From NCBI GenBank assembly GCA_001600455.1, contig BCKC01000003.1, positions 620,001 through 684,000 on the forward strand: DNA of 64,000 bases, read 5' to 3'. The DNA comes from Endocalyx cinctus. Taxonomy: Eukaryota > Ascomycota > Sordariomycetes > Amphisphaeriales > Apiosporaceae. The notes below the pieces were generated by a model. The model made no database searches, was not told the DNA's origin, and saw only the letters and a program-made list of their open reading frames with translations. This document shows positions 47,499 to 58,595 of the stretch, one piece after another (positions within the stretch are counted from its first letter, which is position 1; every line of letters begins with the position of its first letter). A program made the translations under genes and the position numbers.

Positions 47499-49127
47499 AT
47501 GTTCAGATCTACCGGGAATAGCTGCGTGAGTTGTTTTAGTTAGAGATATTATAAGAGTAAAACCATAGACTAATCATAGCAAATCAACATCAGTGTCTCG
47601 ATGTCGCGCATGCGCTCAGTGACAGCGTGGTCTGGCCTGGTCAAGATGCATACAACTCCACCTTGTCATCGTATTGGTCAATCCAAGAGGCAGATATAAC
47701 CCCAGCATGCGTGGTCCTGCCCAAAATTTCTGAGGACGTATCAAAATTCATGGCCGTCGTGTCCGAGATCACCAACTGCAGTTTTGCCATCAAAACGCAG
47801 GGTCACGCCCCCGCCGCCGGATTTGCCAACATCGAAGGCGGCATCACGCTGGATTTATCTTGGCTCAATTCCACTACTATTAGCGACGATTACTCTGTCG
47901 CCAACGTTGGGGTCGGCTCGGCTTGGCTTGACGTCTATAGTACGCTGAATCCGTTCAACAAGACCGTCGCCGGGGGACGGAACGGAGCGGTGGGTGTGGG
48001 CGGCGTTACCTTAGGTGGCGGCATTTCGTATTATTCCCCCCAAGCTGGCTTCACCTGCGACACCGTGGCCAATTTTGAAGTAAGTTGACCTTGAGCCAGA
48101 ACCCGGCAGAAGCATTAGAATATCACTCTGATATGTATTCAACTAGGTTGTTTTAGCATCGTCCGAAATTGTCAATGCGAACGCAAGTTCGAACCCGGAT
48201 TTATTCCGGGCGTTGAAAGGCGGCGGCAATAATCTCGGCGTGGTGACCAGGATCGATTTTCATACCGTAGATACCGTTCCCATATTCGCGGGCCGCCTTT
48301 CCCAATCAAGCGCATATATGAAAGAGATATTGACAGCATTTGCGAATATCGCATCCGCTCCCGATTATGACGTACACGCATCCATCGTGACCAGCGTAAC
48401 GTTCAATACCACCACGAAAGGTTGGGCAGTGACAAGCGTCCCAATTTACACCTTACCTCTAGAAAACCCACCAGTTTATGAGGAGCTCTTCTCAATCCCG
48501 AATATCACCGCCATGAGCTCGTCGACCGTGGAAAATATTAGTACCTTAGCGGCAGAACCACCATACCCACAGAAGTATGTAAATCCGCACTAATGACGTA
48601 CTCTCCGATAGCTATTGCGACTAACCAATTACGAAACGGACGAAAAAAAAAGATATCAAATATTCTTCACTAGCACGTACACTGCCTCGGCGCACGTTCT
48701 CACGGAGGTGTTCGAGGCCGCCAACAAGACTCTTTGCAGTATAGCCAGCCCGAGCGACGTCGGTGCATCCCTCGCGTTCGAGCCACTCCCGACGGTTTTC
48801 ACGAAGCGGGGCGCAGGTGAAAACGTGCTGGGGACGTCGGGCGCAGACGGAAACGCTGTCGTGGTCCTCGGCAGCATTTCCTGGACTAGCGCTGGCTCGT
48901 CGGCGTTCGCTAGCGAGGTAGCGCGCGAATTAGTAGAGGCTATGGATGCGGCGGCAGGAAAAGTCGGTGGACTGCACGAGTTTAGATATATGAATTACGC
49001 GAATTCGGACCAGGAAGTACTAGAGAGTTATGGGGTGGATAACGTGGAGTTTTTAAGAGGCGTCAGTCGGGCATACGATCCAGCTAGTGTCTTTCAGAAG
49101 AGGGTACCCGGAGGGTTCAAACTTTAG
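47499..49127 (+). CDS. FAD-linked oxidoreductase (BBE-like)
   Basis: Exons 47499-47525, 47594-48079, 48147-48574 and 48653-49127 encode 471 aa; all phases match. The first junction recreates a Cys-Cys pair (NSCCLDVAHALSD), which is usual at the start of secreted fungal BBE-like oxidases. The FAD-binding domain shows ITPACVVLP, KTQGHAPAAGFAN with a candidate flavin-linking His, GAVGVGGVTLGGGISYYSP and a GFTCDTVANFE segment with a candidate flavinylated Cys. Then come ALKGGGNNLGVVTRIDF and a C-terminal berberine-bridge-like YMNYANSD. Such enzymes oxidise alcohols, sugars or alkaloid-like compounds using oxygen. The acceptor of the last intron is an AAAAG (48652), because the nearer GATAG leads straight to a stop. 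The short first exon lacks a signal peptide, so the true start may lie upstream. Confidence 0.85.
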
Positions 49128-51145
49128 GCGAAGACGGTGGAATTCGCTATCGTTGAATAGGCATTTGACTATCAATCTTTTCTTCTTTTGATTATTCGTA
49201 GTGATGTGCCCTATTGCTCTATAAAAACATTCCAAATTCTATAGAGATGTATTTCAAAATCGAATATATATTTAGATTTTAAATGTAGCTAATGTTCGAC
49301 CAGGCTTTGACACCTTTTGACACTACGCCATAAAATATTAGAAATTTAAGCGAGTAAGGCGAGTACATGCGCATGTACTATGTAGTTCAATTTCTATTTC
49401 AGGTAATAAATTTAGCAGCTCCGAAGAAGGTTGCCAGCGTTCTTTGACGATAAACTCACGTCACGAGTTAAACATGCTGAAGGTCATTCGAATTGACGCG
49501 TTACGTTACCCACTCTGCCGCTGTCGTTGTGGTCAGTTGTATCAGTAGACGTTTTCAAGGAATCAAAAAAAAAGACCTTCCTCCTTTGGCTGACTTTGGC
49601 GCTGTTATCTGCAACATACAATAGTATACTCTGCACTAAAGAAAATGTTAGGTATCTTACCAGCTTAGGTAACAAGGGACCTTGAAGGGTGGGAGGAGCT
49701 GAAAGAGAGGGAGGGATTAGGATCGAGTGGCTTTTTTTTTTTACCGAGATCGGTAGGACAACGAAAAAAAGGACTCGTTTTCAAACGAGGTATCGGTGAG
49801 AACGTAGCCTGCAGAAGTCATTCACATGCCGACATGTTGGAAGTACACGCCATCAGCAGTATCTCCTTCGAGCGGGAAAAACAGAAAAGAGAAAACAACG
49901 TAGCAATTCCCCTGAATGAATACTACCGCAACAACGCCCACGACCCTATTTAGGCATTTTCGCGATTGGTACCTACATCACCATCACCAACACCAACTCC
50001 AGTACATTATTGTTCAGCACCTTCAGCACGTGTACCTGAGACAGCCAAGAACGTCTTTTGAGATAGGCGAAGGGTACCCTGGCGATATTTTGTCTCATTC
50101 TCGTCATCTGTACTACCCATATATATACTTGTAGTACCCACGTTTATGTACAAAGTATATAAAATAATTTAAATACTTGTTTTTGGAAATAAGGACTCTT
50201 TTAACACGTGGAGTCTTAAATCTTTTAATGCAGCTAACCTACCTTGTAGACGGTACGCTACACTAAAAAATAAATAGTCTCTATTATTAAAGAAGAAGAG
50301 GGGGGGTGCGGAGGGATACCGCAGTAAATACGTAGGTTCACGGGCAGACGGGTATGTATAGAAATGTAGTAGAGAATACAGAAAGAGATCAACGACTGGT
50401 TGAAAACTTACGACTTTCCTCTTTATCGCATCGGTCCGAAGAATAAAAGAACGCACAGTTGGGGTGATAAGCGTATTTTTATGACCCTCCCTGTCTCCCC
50501 ACCCGAAAGTAACAAGTAAACCCCCGCTCAATCTGCCTGTCAGGCAAAAAATAGTGACTTGATTCGCTATTGCGCCAAAATTAAGAGCTGCGAGGATAAA
50601 AGTGAAAATTCAAATGAGGTCTTAGTTTTGGAATGGTGATTGGCCGGTATATGGGGCTGACTGCGTCAAGGTTGTGTGACTATCGACCAGATCCCTATCC
50701 AATTGGAACTATCGCGGAACTTCGATGTACAGTCAGATAAGCATTCCAAAATGTACTGTTTACCCAGGCCGTTGGATCGAAAGAAACCCCGGGGACGAAT
50801 AGATCGTTGTAACCTGTCGGTAAATATATCACTTATAGAGCACATATAGGTATATCCCTACTCGTAACCCTGCCCCGTACCCTTGCGCTCGTTGTCAATC
50901 GTAAAAGACCAAATCGATCCATTGGTTCTCATGTGATTTGTGTTCCTACGAGTGAAGCAGGCTAGCTATCTTTCCTATTTCCCGTGTTTTTGAGACACAA
51001 AGTGTGTGTATGTGCGCGCGTGGAATATCTATTCTTACCTTACCGTTTTTTCCTCTCTCTTCATTCTTCGTCATCCTTTTAACCCTTTCGTACCTATTTC
51101 ACTCTTGTCTCATGGTCTATTGTACGTATCACCGGTCGTGCGACG
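49128..51145. other. Intergenic spacer
   Basis: No gene supported in 2 kb. A T-rich tract (49733-49742) and a CAT/CAC-rich stretch (49975-50010) are present. The last 150 bases are pyrimidine-rich and TATA-poor, as is usual upstream of fungal housekeeping genes. Confidence 0.45.
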
Positions 51146-53673
51146 ATGGGTATCGACGTCGAAGAACTCTTAATTCAGCCATTTCGGGAGGTTATAGAGA
51201 GGGGTAACGAAGCGGCTGCGAACGCCGAGGCCAACCAGCAAGATGAGACCGTCTCTAAGCAGATGCTAAAATCCGCCCGGATGCTCTCGAGAGAAGGAGA
51301 TCGCGCGTTACAGAGACTTATGCCACTTTGGAATTTTCAGGTCGAGAAGCACGGTGACGCATTCATGGAGGCTATGCGACAAAATGGTAATTGCTGAAGC
51401 CCTTCCCTTTACCAAGTTGCACGCGCGAGTTGAAACGGGGAATAATAAACTGACATTCTCTTTTCTCTCTTTTTCTTCCATAGAGGAAATATTACAGAGC
51501 CAGCGTCATTTAGAAGATCTTTTGTATGATTTAGACGACTTTGTCGAAGTGGAGACATTTGACAGCGAGAGATTCTCTCAAGTGCAAGCCGCCTCCAAAA
51601 CATTTGCTCTGACCTTACTAGAGGCCATTAAGCGAATCAAGATAGAACAGATACAACTTGCGCCACCAATGCCGCTGATGTTGGCCCGACCGTCGAGTAA
51701 CCACTCGAATGTTACCTACATGCAGCCAAGACCTGTCCTTTCTGTCACCGGTCACGGTCCCGCGCCCATGTCCGCGCACGGTATCCCTCAACCAGACCGA
51801 CCCGCTATTCAGAGAAGGCCGTCGAGCCCGGATATCTTAGGAGCGGAGCGCGACTGCGTAAGTCTGGTAGCCGGCTCGAACCCTCGAACCCCGCGCGACG
51901 TCCCCGTATCCCCGCATACCAGCGCCACGCCTACCCCGCCGGCGCGTTCGCCGTCGCGTATATCGGCGTGGGTAAACGAGCAGACGACGGCGAAGCCGCC
52001 TAGCGTTACCTACAGCCCGGTCACGACGGGCAGCAGGACGTCCTGGTATACGAGCACGGCTAGCCATACCTCCGGGTCGTCTTTACACGGACCCGTACCC
52101 TCGAGCGATCAGCGAACCACGTCTTTCTCCCGGCCCACGGCGTTTCCTTTAACGACGGTACCTGCGGACGAACCGAAGAGATTTATGCCGTTACCTCCCA
52201 TACCTATCCGTGCCCCGGTACAAGAGGATGGATTAATGCTGGTGGAGGAACTCAAGGCGAAGAAGAAGAACAGTATAGCACAAGGGTATCAAATTGGCCT
52301 TGATAGTACCTTATATCAACAAAAAGGCTTTTGTTCCGGATCACAGAAGATGAGATCGAGGGGCTACAAGGGATCGACAAAGTCCATCGTTGAATATGTG
52401 AGTAATCACCCTGCATATGTGATACTCGTTTGTTATAATTCGAAAATCTTGGATACACGTTACTAAGACTCGGGAAACAGGGCTCTCATCGCCCCATGGC
52501 TCGTTGCGTGGATTGCGAATACGCCAATAAGCAGTCGGAGATTGATCTAGATATCAAGCAAGACTGTAAGTTAAACCACCTCCTTCCTAATAATGTGGAC
52601 ATCAGAATTGACACACGTTTTCTTAGCGTACGGAAACTTCGCCAAACACGGCGTCTTATACCGCATGCGATTCCTCCATAAGTGCCACCTCATCTCGCCC
52701 TCGGCCTTCACCACGTACTACGGATGCCTTTTCTGCGCGCACAAAGGGCACACGGTCTACCCGGACGACGCGACCGTATTCACGACGCAGGAGCAGCTCT
52801 TCCGCCACCTGGCCAAGCATCCGCAGCCGCTGCCCGAGATCGCGGGGGTTACGGTCCTGTACGGCGAGCTCGAGGACGACGACCCGCTGCAGGACGACTA
52901 CGACGTGCACTTCCCGAACCCGCCGATCGCGAGCGATCTGCCGCCGGCCGCCGAGCTCAACAAGATGCCGACGGCCAGGGCCGTCAAGCCGCACGTCAAG
53001 CAGTACGGCAGGGAGCTCGAGGACCCGGACGGGTCGAGCGAGAACGTGCTGAAGTTCCTCGAGGGCGCCCGCATCGTCGGTATCGAGTTCCCCGAAAAGT
53101 GGAAGGGGAAGTGGTGCACGGGATGGCACGACGGCCTCTTCGGCTCCTTCCCGGTCAAGAAGGTCACGTTCGACTTGCCGGCCCTGCTGCCCGGCTCGAG
53201 CAGCGGCGACGCGGGCGGTAGCACGGGGATGGCGGTCACTACGAGGTGGAAATGGGAGGTGAAGGACGCGTCGTCCGGTTGGCTTGCTTTGGATAAGGAT
53301 GAGACGATCGTGGACGTCAGCTGTAAGTTTTTCTACTCACTTCTTCTTTGTTTTCTCCCCTTTAGCCTCCGATCCAAGGTCGCTTTCCCCATCTGAACTA
53401 GAAACGAAAAAAAAAAAAAAAAAAAGCTGACTTATTGGGTGTGAAATTTAAGACTTGAACCAAGATGATTGGTGCTGGTCCGGCAAGAAGAAAAACGGCA
53501 AGACCGGTTTCTTGCTGCGTTCTTTCGTCAAGATGGAAACTCTTCGCCAAGAATCCGATTTTCACGACGTCGATGTCGATTCCCTCTCGAAGAGGACCGG
53601 CTCGAAGAAGCCGTTCCTGGGCCTCGGCATGAAGCGGAACCGAAGACTGACTGTAGGAAGTTCTACGTCTTAA
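51146..53673 (+). CDS. Fungal scaffold-like protein with C-terminal SH3-like region
   Basis: Exons 51146-51386, 51484-52397, 52481-52565, 52627-53322 and 53453-53673 encode 718 aa. Three regions are visible. Residues 1 to about 160 are helical and charged (ERGNEAAANAEANQQDE and LEDLLYDLDDFVEVE), probably coiled coil. About 160-350 is a disordered Ser/Thr/Pro-rich stretch. The rest has a Cys-containing module (MARCVDCEYA, YYGCLFCAHKGHTVYPDD) and a C-terminal SH3-like module: WCTGWHDGLFGSFPVKKV, then SGWLALDKDETIVDVS, and after the last intron DDWCWSGKKKNGKTGFLL. The tail is basic. SH3-type modules bind Pro-rich partners, so a cytoskeletal or polarity adaptor role is plausible but not shown. 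Intron phases agree at all four junctions. The family is known to me only as conserved fungal hypothetical proteins. Confidence 0.82.
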
Positions 53674-56121
53674 AGAAGAAAAACTTTCATTTTATTACAT
53701 CATTTCCTTTTTCCCGAAAAAAAAAAAAAAAAAGAAAAGAAAAAAGAAAAAGCCTTATGTATTGTTTTCCTGTCCACTCACTACCCTCAATTTCCTTACT
53801 TGTATTTTTTCTGTTTGTTGGATTTATGATACCTACCTCGCATTCGTTTTGTATGGCGTTTGTGCTGGGTTGATGCGGGATAGAGGGAGGTGGAATTTAT
53901 TTTGGTATGGAATTTTGCGTCTTTGGCTCGTTGGGAGATACCAGAAGAAGGTTGGGATGATGATAATACCTAGCCTAAGCCGCCACTCGCGATTGAATCG
54001 ATTTTTTTCTTATGTTATTTAAAAAGTGCAGTGTTGAGAATAACTTCTAATTTTGTTGATTGGTTGATGCTTCAGTACTTGAGCTGCGATGCTATGTTGT
54101 GCTATATTATACGCGTGATCTATAAGTGCTTACAGTGATTTCTCGTACTAAACTTATGGCTGGAAGAGCTAGAGGTTCAATTATCATTGATAACGGCCTT
54201 TAAAATAAAATAAAAGGGGTAAATAACAAAACAAAAAGAAAATAACGATAGCAAAGTAATAATAACAAGCAAATTTTATGTCTAAAGTTAATTGTAACTC
54301 CTCAAACTCCTCGGCCCCGATCTTTCTCGCCGCCACCATGTTTTTTTCCGACAGAGAGACGTCGATGGGACCAATGTCACAGTAGCCCGGAAGATGGATA
54401 GATAGTATGATAGTTAAGAGGAATGAATACTTAAGGCACCATATAAGGGTATATAGATATCAATATCAATGATGTATCAATGAAGAAGTGTTGGGTCTTT
54501 CAGTTGGGAGAAAACAGAAAATTATACAAGTCAAGGATGGCATATATGATCAACGGGAAACCGAGAATAAAAAGAACGACGTCACAGAAGATACCATGCC
54601 AGCTTGAAATCACCGATACTATGTCTCGCACGATGTCGCTTTTGTTTCATTTGCGAGTTCTTGGCGAAGAGTAGAGGAAATTTGCCTCGATGCCTCGTGC
54701 GATATTTATCTATAGCCGGGCAGTTTCTCACACACAAGAACACAGACACGTGCTTCCAAATTAACTTAACTATAGATACAAGTGTAATCAACTTCTAAGT
54801 ACTTGGACTGTCCTGAAATGCCGAAAATCTAGGAAGGGGTTGGTGTTGGGAGGAAGCCTCTATGTACACCCACACAGTCTTTATATATACCGTTTCTGCA
54901 GCTCAACTATAATTTAGAAATAGAGTTATACATAATCAAGGAATTATAGTTGTCCTGAAAGTGAATAAAAATATATGATTAAGTCTTCTTAGTTATGTAT
55001 GATTGGCGATGCCAGCCCAACGCGCCACAATATGGTGCAGCTATGCAGGCAAGGAATTGCCAATATGGAAAGAACAACAACATCATATATCAGTAATTAT
55101 ATACTTATGCTACATGAATTTTATATATCAGAATCGATAATTTGAAGCCATGGGGAGAGTAAGGAACTAGTTGCAGCTGAGAAAGAGAGGTTATCGCCAG
55201 AACCCCCTCGGGGAAAACTGACAAATCTATTACTCTAGATTATAAATAACGACTTAATGATCATTCTAAAATTTCTCAATTCCTAATTTATTTATCCAAA
55301 TATATATTTGGTTGATTAATCATGGCAGATGATTGCCTTTATATAGTGCTGCAAGCTCCCCTTTCCCACTTTTCCTCCTCCTTCTCCTCCTCGACCCCCT
55401 TTTTTTTTCAAGATGTGTTTGCCATCTTCACTTACCACCTCCTTACCACCTACGAATATATGCAGGTATGCGCGTCCAGCATATATGTAAAGGTCCTTCC
55501 AAACTCCTTATCCACGTAAATAAGCTGTATATAGTCTGTACCTGATGATATACATAAAACATTTGCTCCGTACGATACGTATATCAAGCTTACAAGTGCT
55601 TCTTGCCAATTGCCCCAAATACAAGAACGTATTAATTACGTGTTTAATCAAGTTCCGTTTCTATACAATAGATAAAGCAGTACTGTGCCTTTTTAAAATA
55701 CCCAGAAGAGTTATTATAGTGTGATTAACTACAATATGCCAAATCTACAAAGTGTGAAAACTAGTGGAGTTGATGGTAAAATATTCCTGTGTATGCTATA
55801 TTCCAACATACAGCGATATGGATACATACTGCATACATGACTGCGTAATGGGTTTTATTGAAAGTTCATATGTTAGTCATTAATCATTCATTATTCACAC
55901 ATCAGTCTCATCATGTTCTTGTCTGGTAGCTGTAATGTGTTGATTCCTTTTTTTTTTTTTTTGTCTTCCTTAATAGTTGACTACTAACCTCAAAACAGCG
56001 CTAAAGTCGCTAAACTAATCAGTATTAGTGGACAGTTACTGGTACCGTTTACTAAATTGTGGGACCTGAACTTAAGTAGTGGAGATATACTTGATTAGCA
56101 GCAGAGAATTTCAACAAATGG
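53674..56121. other. AT-rich spacer
   Basis: A poly-A tract with GAAAAG (53718-53750) follows the stop codon. No coding sequence, RNA gene or mobile element was recognised in the remaining 2.3 kb. The T-rich run at 55948-55962 lies about 160 bases before the tRNA. Confidence 0.5.
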
Positions 56122-56238
56122 GGCAAGATGGCCGAGTGGTTATGGCGGTGCACTCAAGTTTCTGAGACTTTCTCTATCAAAAATAGTAGGATAATTGCAC
56201 TGGGGTAACCCGCGTGGGTTCGAATCCCACTCTTGTCA
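56122..56238 (+). tRNA. tRNA-Leu (CAA) with a 36-nt intron
   Basis: The acceptor stem GGCAAGA (56122-56128) pairs with TCTTGTC (56231-56237); A at 56238 is the discriminator. The anticodon stem GTGCA (56148-56152) pairs with TGCAC (56196-56200), and the loop reads CTCAAG then T, giving anticodon CAA at 56155-56157. The intron 56159-56194 begins one base 3' of the anticodon, the standard site. A long variable arm (TGGGGTAACCCG) and a T arm GTGGGTTCGAATCCCAC complete a class II tRNA. The mature length is 81 nt. Internal A and B boxes (TGGCCGAGTGG, GGTTCGAATCC) are intact. Confidence 0.96.
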
Positions 56239-56529
56239 CAAATTTATTTTTTGAAATCTTCTTCATCTTCCCAGGTGATAACAAGGTTCCTGTTTTTTTT
56301 TTTCTTGTTTCCTGTTATGTCTTCTGATTAATTATGTTGTCTTGCCCTTTTTGTCGCAAGAATGTATGTTTCAGATGATATAATTCTAAGGACTTACTGA
56401 TTGGGTACATTCTATCTACCTGGTATAAATAATATTCCCACTAGTTTAATTTAGTTTGACGCCTCCCCATCATATTTGACACGACGATGACCATTATTTC
56501 ATTACATTATCTTGTGTTCCACGTCTAGT
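56239..56529. other. Short spacer downstream of tRNA
   Basis: T-rich runs 10-60 bases behind the tRNA would serve as an RNA polymerase III terminator. Nothing else seen. Confidence 0.5.
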
Positions 56530-57683
56530 TTAGCTGCTATTTTTTTTTTTTAAAAAAAAAGCCATTAAATCACCTTTAACTGTGTCTTGAAATTCTCGGG
56601 GAATATATTCAGGGGTATATCCATCCCTAAAGTCGATCACTACGGCGTCTCCCGCCTCGTTGATAAGCACGTTGTCCGACTTCGCATCTCCCCATACCAA
56701 GCCGGCCTCGTGTAGTTGTTTAACCGTCGTATATACCTGCGAGAGCCACTTCGCCTTGATGGCCGTGGATTCCGTTGCCGACGGGGACCGGACGCTCTGC
56801 CCCTCGATATACTGCAACAGCAGACCCATTAAGGATGTCTTGTCATCATCCCACACGACAAGTCCGACAAGCCGCGACGTTAGGAAAGGGGGCGTTGTTT
56901 AAATCAACCTCGTGTACACCAGCGTCGATACGTTCAAGTTGAGATGCAAGGATTAAAGGAACAGATGGAAGGGCGGAACGTAGGATATATTCCTGGTCCT
57001 CGAGATGATAGTCTCGTCGAGGCTGGGGCCCCGGTGCAATATCTAAAACCTGAGCGCGGGGACTCGTATCGCCGAGTTGCTGAGGGTCATATTCGTCTCT
57101 AATCGCAAAGAGTGTCCCGTTCTTATCAACCAGTCTAAAGGCGAATGTTGGTGGAGAAAAGTAGTTCTGAAGGGTAATAGGTTTGCGAGTATTAGGTGAC
57201 GGTGTTGGTGCTAACATATTCAGCTATTTTTCAAGCGCGTTTAAAACCCAATCCTCAAATTCAAACATGATGTCTGGGTCATCGAGATCCTCCCTAAAGC
57301 GAGAAACTCGCTGAATATATTCCCATCTTCCTCCAGATCTTGAGCGAGTATCCTTACGTGGAATCTAATCTAACGCAGTTGCGCATGAAGATGTGAAGGA
57401 TGTCTTCGTCCTGCACTTCTATATCTAGCATGCAGTAAGATGGAAAAATATAGTTAGGAGTGGTGTTGTCCATGATTACAAGCTGCCCATTGATGTACTG
57501 ACTAGAATGCTTAGGTAAGTACGGAGTATACGCTGCTGGAGATATCGGATTTAATTCAAGGTAAAGTTTACATCGGAATGACATAAAATATGGGGTAAAC
57601 GGCATTGATGGATATTCTTGATTGATGACATCACCGGAGCTTTTCTTCCCTGGTCTTCTGATGTTTTTTCGTAAGCTAAAAAC
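56530..57683 (-). pseudogene. Degraded protein-kinase-like gene with two frameshifts and an in-frame stop
   Basis: The reading runs on the reverse strand from about 57683 to 56530. A first segment (including YINGQLVIMDN and MLDIEVQDEDIL) ends at a stop at 57354. A +1 shift near 57360 gives GGRWEYIQRVSRFREDLDD and FEFEDWVLNALEK, followed by TAG at 57224-57226. The same frame continues as MLAPTPSPNTRKPITLQNYF. A second shift near 56870 switches to LVGLVVWDDDKTSLMGLLL and reaches kinase motifs: LHEAGLVWGDAKSDNVLI (catalytic loop with WGD in place of HRD) and AVVIDFRDGYTP (DFR in place of DFG). It breaks off after GDLMAF at a T/A homopolymer (56539-56561). The order of pieces matches fungal kinase-like proteins that have an N-terminal domain of unknown function. 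At least three lesions plus truncation make it non-functional. Confidence 0.75.
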
Positions 57684-58595
57684 TTAAGCACTTCACATCC
57701 ATTACAATATGTGCGATATTCTTGGGGACCAGAACCAGTAAACGAGCAGGATGGATCAATGCCTAGGCAGCTAGGTAACCAATTATACCGATAAATAAAC
57801 TATTAACATACATAATAGCTGAAAAATAATGTGTGAGTTTTCAAGTATTATAGTATTGAAAACATTATCAATGACCGATGATCCCGTCATTGGTGATCGA
57901 GATTATTCCTTTTATATCAATAAAACCTTTACAAGTTTACGTCATGTGTGTCTGAGCTTTTTTAGTCTGGATATCCATCGACCTGTCAGTTCATGTCTAG
58001 TTAAGAAGTCAAGTTGACAAGAGGAGAAAAAAAAAGAGAGAGAGAAAAGAGTTGAGTGGTGACACGACGTTAAGTATGTCCATCCATTATAAGTAAGTAA
58101 AATCAGAAGTACTCGTAGTCATAAGTACCACAGTACCGCAGTATCACAGTACCTACGCAGGCTACGGTAGTATTCTTACAGCAGGTAAATACCTAGGTAG
58201 GTACCTACCTAAGTATTTAGTAGGTAAGTACTTCCAAAATTGGTAGTAAACAACAAAGAATAAGAAACAGTGACGTGATACATTTTTGAAGTAGAAAAAG
58301 AAGTACCTGTATAACCTTCCACCTTTTTTTTTCTGTTTATTAAAACTGTCATGATCTTGTTCTCCCTGACTTTAATCAAAAGAGTCGGAGAGACAAAACC
58401 ATTCATATCCCTTCCTAAGGAAAAAAAAAATTAATTCTGTTTCCTCAACATCTCCCAGTTTCCCATTTCTTCCTCTTTTACACATCCCATAAAGCAGTAT
58501 AAGTCTATACTGCTATCTATACCACTCATCCACCTTCCTACTGAATACTTAATGAGCCTTGTTTAATCAACCCATTATCCTAACAGCAATTCGTC
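57684..58595. other. Spacer between divergent genes
   Basis: AT-rich, with an A/GA-rich tract (58024-58050), a set of TACCACAGTACCGCAG-type short repeats (58125-58155) and a TAGGTA palindrome. The 40 bases before 58596 look like a normal leader. No gene supported. Confidence 0.5.
58194..58211. repeat. Perfect 18-bp TAGGTA palindrome
   Basis: The sequence TAGGTAGGTACCTACCTA equals its own reverse complement. It sits in a 60-base neighbourhood made largely of TAGGTA/TACCTA units, about 390 bases upstream of the Ish1-repeat gene. Confidence 0.95.

Noticed and set aside
48575..48611. 37-nt intron ending at GATAG in the FAD oxidase
   Set aside because: It leads to an in-frame stop (TAA) within a few codons; the AAAAG acceptor at 48652 restores the conserved sequence.
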